From contig PYIU01000002.1 of the NCBI GenBank assembly GCA_003415625.1, positions 3,038,001-3,102,000 on the forward strand: a DNA stretch of 64,000 bases. Reading direction: 5' to 3'. The notes under the pieces were generated by a model. That model ran no database searches, was not told where the DNA came from, and saw only the letters and a program-made list of their open reading frames with translations. This stretch comes from Aquanectria penicillioides (lineage: Eukaryota > Ascomycota > Sordariomycetes > Hypocreales > Nectriaceae). The position numbers and the translations under genes were made by a program. Each line of letters begins with the position of its first letter. Positions within the stretch are counted from its first letter, which is position 1. This document shows positions 58,949-64,000 of this stretch, piece by piece.

Positions 58949-61731
58949 GGCGGCCTTGGACGAGGCCCGGCTGGGGCCTTATTTCCTTGGGAGGGATTCG
59001 CAGAGGGCGTGTCTCATTTGTTTACACCCCACGCTGCAGCTGCATCCGGCAAATAGGGGGGCGGCGTTCTCAAGGAGTGATCCCGGCGCTGTGCAACGAG
59101 CTTGCTCCGTTGCCAATTAGTAGCTCCCGTTGACTAGGCGCGGGTTGCCGAGCACCAAAGGGGCCAAAATTGGGTCAAAGGGGGGGGGGAGCCAAAAAAG
59201 CACCGGTGCACACTGTTGCTGTACGTATAGCTTTGCAAGGCACGACTACTCTGGCAGCGGTGGCGACGGGCTGCGTGTTAAATGAGCCTAGCTGAAAATT
59301 TTGCCGCAAGAGAAATGAGCACGAACGGCCGGCGATCGATCTTTTTTTTTTTTTTTTTTTTTTTTGCGGAGTCCCGGGATGGACTGGGGGGGTGTTAAGG
59401 GGATTTGATTTCTTTTTTGCGACGACGAGATAGGCAGAGCAAGGTAGACTGCGAAGCACCGTCACCGTTGCCTTGTCCTTGGTGGGGGAGGAGGGGAGGG
59501 GGGATGATGAGGAAATGAAGGCAGGTGAAGGAGAGATTTGATTGATGAGAGGTATGAAAGAGTGAAAGAGGAGAAGAGATGAGCTGGGGAGAGAGGAGAG
59601 AGGAAAGAGGGCAAGCGAAGCAAATACACGCAAGAGGCTGGTATGTCTTCGCAAAAGAGATCAACCCCGACGAGGTTGAGACAGAGGCGCTGTTTGCAGA
59701 AGAACCGTCCAGTCGATGGACGAACAGGATGAGTTCTTCAACGCCAGCAAAAGGGGGTGGAGGAGGGCAGCTCAGCGGCCTTATGACTTCTTTCTTCTTC
59801 CTCGAGAGATAGGGACCACCACGCCCCAGTTCGTAAGCCTCGTTCGCTTTTGTTGATGGCTGTCACCGCCTCTGCACGGGTCTTGCTCCAGCCTGCAAGC
59901 CTCTGACACAGGTTCCAGGGACGACGCAGGGGAAGGACGTAGTAGCGAGGGTGCTCTGGCCCAGGGCGTTGCAGCGCTCTCGCCGTCTGCTCTCTGGCTC
60001 GGTCAATGGTGGTTCCGTTGGAACCCTGGCGGATGGGATGAACAAACTCCGGGGAAGCGCAGGGGTGTGAGGGGTTTGAGAGAGCTGCTGATGCTGACGC
60101 TGATAATGACGATGACGAAGGAGGTGGTTGCGATGGCGATGGCGATGGCGATGGCGATGGCGATGGCGATCAGACAAGAGGAGACTGAACGGTGCCAATG
60201 GAAACAAAACAAAACGAAGAAACAGGCCGTCCGGGTTCCTTACCTACAGGAGCTGGGTGGTGATGCTGGGTGATGGTGTTGACGATTCCAACCAGGGAAT
60301 TTCTACACTACACTCTTTCTTTGACAAACTCCGTGGACTCATGCCAGTCTTTTATTTACTTGGCCGGTTCCCCCATGGAGGGGCCCAAACCAAAACACCA
60401 GGGCCAATGCAGCTGCGTTGTCATGATGCATTTGCTTGCAGCTGTGTTTACCTGCACCTAAGCCTCTGTCGCCGTGGCATCGCTGCAATCGCTGCATCAC
60501 GCGTAACGACATCCCCGCCCGTCTCCAATAGCAGACCAGACCTGCGATGCACTGCGATGCAATCGCCGCCGAGACCACCCGCCGCGGCCTCAATCCCTCA
60601 TCCCCATTCGCTCCGCCGACCGGTCCACCTCTGCCAGCTCCTGCCCCCCCGTCCCAGTTTGACGCCGCCTTGGGAGTTAGGAGCAAGGGGACAAAGGGAC
60701 AGTTCTTGGGCCTCATGATTTGGTCGCACACAAACCCTAGTTTAGGCCGGGCCAAAGAACCATCGGAGAAGAGTGCGCCTTTGGGCTTTCATTTGGTCCC
60801 ATAATCAATCCCACAGCCGCCCTGACGGTGGCTCCCTGCGGAACCTACGGTGGCTATGGAGAATTCAGGGCCTGGCAAATTCGACAAATGTGGTCGTAAG
60901 ACGGATGGCCCCATCATTCGTCGCTCGCCTAGGCCTCCCGGAGCAGAGGCGGCAAGGATCTGGCGTGGGTGATTACTGTGCTAAAAACAAAGACTCTCAA
61001 CCATAAAGACAATCCCGAACAAGCTGGCTCATTTCCGAGCGCTGCTTGATAAGATTCCGATTCAGATGTGCCTTGTCCGAGATGTAGACTAATTGGGCGC
61101 CCACGATTTCTTGCCCGTTACGTACATACTGACATGTGGCACCTCCTCACATTATCCACAACCCACCTTGCCAGGGCGAGAGTGTTACATCCCGGAAGCT
61201 GTCAAAATCCGCCTCATTACGGTGGAGTAGTTCTAAACTTGGATAATGGCAATTTGAGAAAAATGCACTAAAATTAAAAAGGATCCTTCTCGGGAATCTA
61301 CAATGATGGTTTCTTGCATTTCATCATTCGATCTCTTGAATTCTATGGAATGTTTGGCAAGTATCAAATTCATGCTTCTGGTGGCCAGGTTTGATAGGTT
61401 GCCACTCAAAACCTCTCTTCATCGTCGATCAAACTGCCAACAGTTTGATGCATATGGCCGTATGCACGGCATCACCATTCTTACAGGTGCCTCATAGTTG
61501 TCGCACGTAACCCCTGGTCCTTAGGTGCATATCCAAGGCTTGAAGATGCCAAGACCGACGCTTCCTGACCAGTCTTCGTTTCACACTCCGCCAGTCAATT
61601 CCTCGCTGTACCGTCGCATGATGGCCACCAATACATGATCACCAAGCCTTTAAGCGTATGAGGCCAACGTGGTCGTGACGTTACGCTCTGATACTTGTAA
61701 TACTGAGTTTCCTATCAGGTAATCATCACTC
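58949..61731. other. 2.8 kb intergenic region with simple repeats
   Basis: Upstream region of the CAP-Gly gene plus the 3' end of the next minus-strand gene. It holds a T run of about 25 (59341-59365), GA-rich purine tracts (59480-59620), and a CGATGG repeat (60131-60170). No gene is supported. Confidence 0.45.
60131..60170. repeat. CGATGG hexanucleotide microsatellite
   Basis: Six perfect tandem copies of cgatgg plus cgat, 40 nt. Read in a frame it would encode Met-Ala or Asp-Gly repeats, but no gene context supports translation. Confidence 0.85.
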
Positions 61732-62779
61732 CTAAGTGGGAGAGCTGTGATCTCGTTCAATAATGTCTTCTCGTCCAAGCGGCCTTGTTCCGTCATTGAG
61801 AACCATCGCTTCCCGATGCTGTCGTCGAAGCCGCTGTTCTTCAGCGGAATGCTCTCGAGTTCGAGGAACCTGTCGCTCTGCAAGTGGCCCGGCCTGTGTC
61901 TCCTCTTCAATTTCCATGATAAGATCAGGCAGCTCCTTAATTCGCCTCTTCGAGTTCTCCTTATCGATTAGCCCTGTCTTTTCGAGGACTCGTAGGCCAC
62001 GTCGCGATAGCCTAATCTTGTCCACGATCTCAACGATCCGATTTCCTTTGTACTGCATGTAGTTTTTAAAGTTGCGGCGCCTATCCTCTGGCTCGTCGCC
62101 CCATTCCTGTTTTGCAAGCCATTTCTCAACGAACTGGGCTTTAACAAGCATGCTGGCGCCATACTTGTTTATCAACTCAAGAATAAACATGAGACAAAAC
62201 CTTTCGGCCATGTCCCGAAGATAATACTCGTCCCAGTGGCTGTCGGTGAGCCTTGGGCGCTCGACATCGGTCAAGCTCAGCTCGAGGGACCTGACAAGAG
62301 CGGAGTAGGCCCTCGCATTGTTCAATTTCGACAACCCATCGAGGCCTGAATAGTTAGACGGACCCAAAGAGGTTCATGCATTGGAGGGCCATACCAATAG
62401 TCTGACCGGTAAGGAGAGCAAGTGCCCGCAGACACCGCATTCGCTCATCGTAATTTGGCCTCGTGATGCCATAGAGGAGACCCTCTGTAGTCTCGGAGTC
62501 GTTCACAGCCCTGTCACAGAGAATCTTGATGGCGATTTCTCTGATCGAATAATTTGGATGGTCCAGCAGTTTTTCGAGTGTCTCAAGCTGGAGCGAGTCT
62601 TCCGTGTCTTGGGTAATGTACTGGGTCTTTGGCTGGGGTGGGGGTATCTCGTTGTCGTCGCGGATGATGGTGAGTGCCGTGAACACCGTGCTGACGATGC
62701 CAAAAGTGGCCAAGCCTAGGCTCACGAGTACGACTCGCTCATCACGGGCAAATGAGAGCAGTGAGTTTGTCCAGCTCAT
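61732..62779 (-). CDS. membrane-anchored helical (ARM/HEAT-like) protein, function unknown
   Basis: Exons 62779-62395 and 62345-61732 (49-nt intron), 332 aa. ATG 62779 (MSWTNSLLSFAR) is the first ATG; the open frame extends upstream only to a GTG. A single hydrophobic helix at about residues 15-38 (VVLVSLGLATFGIVSTVFTALTI) looks like a signal anchor. Helices follow that resemble an ARM/HEAT-type repeat (LETLEKLLDHPNYSIREIAIKILCDRA, then RPNYDERMRCLRALALLTG across the intron). The C-terminal third is highly charged (EDRRRNFKNY, EEQRLRRQHREAM). I do not recognise a named family. Codon-consistent splicing (G|GC, CTATTCAG acceptor) supports a real gene. It is divergent from NOP14. Confidence 0.72.
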
Positions 62780-63484
62780 TTTTCTCAATAGCGCTTTCTT
62801 AATTTCATGATTGTTGTGTGAAGAAGACTGTGGCACAAATGCGACACCTTCCACGTCCTAGGTGAGGCGAGCTGTTGACAGCTCCTGACGTGATCAGTGT
62901 GTCCTGCCGTGTTTCACCGCCCTTGTTAGAGCTAAAGCTGGATTAGCGTGTATTCTGCTCTGACGTGCTTATTTTGACGAGGATAAAGAAATGTCGGTAT
63001 CACCAGGTTGACACCAATCCAATGAAGGGAGTTCTTGTCTCTTTCACATTTCTGGCAACTTTTAGTCTATACTACAGCAAAGTACCATGGCTCCTGGAGT
63101 CTATTCTAGGTTACTGTTTTATCTGTTCCGTGTTGTTCTGGAGTATCAACATCAGCAAGTAGATAAAAAAGGAACATTCATTAGAGTAGAAAGATATACT
63201 CGACTAAATGCTATAGACTGCCGCGATCTTTGGATCCTTTTCCCTCAGTTTTTCCTCCATGTTTGACATCAGAGTTGAACTTTGGTCACATCCCAGATCA
63301 TGTTCCGGGAAGCTGTTTGGCAAAGGTGGGGCACACATTGAACGACCAATGACCAGTGCACAAAGGCCCAATTCGTTACGAAGTCGAGTGCCGATAACGA
63401 TAAGGATTTTCAAAAAAAAAATCCCAGTTCCAGTCGCCATCAACTTTCCAGTCCACAGGCACGACTCCCACAACCAAAGTTGAG
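62780..63484. promoter_or_regulatory. divergent promoter region, membrane protein/NOP14
   Basis: A 705-bp gap between two divergent starts. It must hold both promoters and leaders; no specific element was identified. Confidence 0.4.
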
Positions 63485-64000
63485 ATGGCCGGCTCTCAGC
63501 TCAAGCGCCTCAAGGCGTCTCTAAGGGAACAGGGAATTGTCGGGCCGCAGCAGTCAAAAAAACAAAAACGTCGTATCGCGCAGGATGAGCGCGCCCGCAA
63601 CGAAAAGCGTCTCCAGAGAGGGGTGGTCCTCGAGGGCATTCGCGAACAATTCAACCCTTTCGACCTGAAGCATGCCGCGCGCGGTCCGAAATTTGAGGTC
63701 ACAACCAACAGACCTACCGCTGCCGGTATTGCTGGTGGCATCAAGGGTCGCCCTGGCCAGGCCAAAGCCGCCAGCGAAGAGAGGGTAGCAAACCCCAACC
63801 ATGATGCATTGATGGATCGCTAACAGGATATTGCAGCGCCGAGAAACTCTACTCGTCGAGATGCAGCGCCGTAACAAGGTTGGCGGCATCATCGATCGCC
63901 GATTCGGTGAAAACGACCCTACCATGACACCCGAAGAAAAGATGCTGGAGCGTTTCGCTAGAGAGAAGCAGAAGAGCCACAAGAAGGGTTCCATGTTCGA
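63485..64000 (+). CDS. NOP14: Nop14, U3 snoRNP/SSU processome factor (5' part, cut by window edge)
   Basis: Exon 1 63485-63784 and exon 2 from 63837 (52-nt intron) running off the window. Visible N-terminus: MAGSQLKRLKASLREQGIVG, a Lys/Arg-rich stretch, FNPFDLKHAARGPKFEV, GIKGRPGQAKAASEER, and across the intron RRETLLVEMQRRNKVGGIID, RRFGENDPTMTPEEKMLERF. The N-x-F-D, K-G-x-P-G and E-M-x-x-R-x-K-x-G-G-I-x-D-R-R-F-G-E motifs are typical of Nop14, which is needed for 18S rRNA maturation and 40S assembly in the nucleolus. Only about 155 of the usual 850-900 residues are inside. Confidence 0.9.

Noticed and set aside
60131..60170. CGATGG repeat as a short tandem-repeat peptide
   Set aside because: Perfect microsatellite with no flanking coding sequence.
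1..64000. Transposons, CRISPR arrays, secondary-metabolite cluster
   Set aside because: No transposase, reverse transcriptase, terminal repeats, spacer-repeat arrays or PKS/NRPS-like domains were seen on either strand.

Overview
The window is nuclear DNA from a filamentous ascomycete (Pezizomycotina, most likely Sordariomycetes; the class is my inference). It has single-copy housekeeping genes on both strands with mostly 43-120 nt GT-AG introns, CTAAC-like branch points just before the acceptors, CT-rich upstream tracts, and typical fungal families (Snt2, Env7, bZIP-DUF3425, Ydj1 ending CASQ). I see no rRNA gene, credible tRNA, intact transposon, CRISPR array, toxin or secondary-metabolite cluster.

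Layout, left to right: a CCCH/CUE-like/DUF1771/Smr protein (+); TVP38 Golgi membrane protein (+), broken by one missing base; an unknown Cys-Pro-motif protein (-); a proline-iminopeptidase-type hydrolase (+); a BTB/POZ protein (-); a 12-exon DNA helicase of the Pol theta/HELQ type (-); SNT2 chromatin reader (+); ENV7 vacuolar kinase (+); AMS1 alpha-mannosidase (-); UMP kinase (+); an acidic protein with QRCQ repeats (-); mitochondrial MSH1 (+); ribosomal stalk P0 (-) head to head with TRM82 (+); the Hsp40 YDJ1/mas5 (-); a bZIP-DUF3425 regulator (+); a CLIP-170-like CAP-Gly protein (-); a membrane-anchored helical protein (-); and the start of NOP14 (+), which runs off the right edge.

The genes do not form one pathway. 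There are loose themes: translation and ribosome biogenesis (P0, TRM82, NOP14, the Smr protein), genome maintenance (Pol theta-type helicase, MSH1), vacuole/Golgi (ENV7, AMS1, TVP38) and chromatin or transcription (SNT2, bZIP). Two intergenic stretches of about 4 kb (16780-20768 and 38651-42779) separate divergent genes and contain no convincing coding sequence.

The most unusual observation is in the helicase gene. The conserved Phe-His-His-Ala-Gly-Leu motif can only be read if a 2-nucleotide exon (15157-15158) sits between two short introns with consensus splice signals. With it, the whole 12-exon model closes in frame. Other points: a 7-nt last coding exon in RPP0, a GC-AG intron in AMS1, two introns without stops whose length is a multiple of three, and places where reading frames shift by one base. 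The TVP38 shift lies in a C-run and looks like an undercalled homopolymer.
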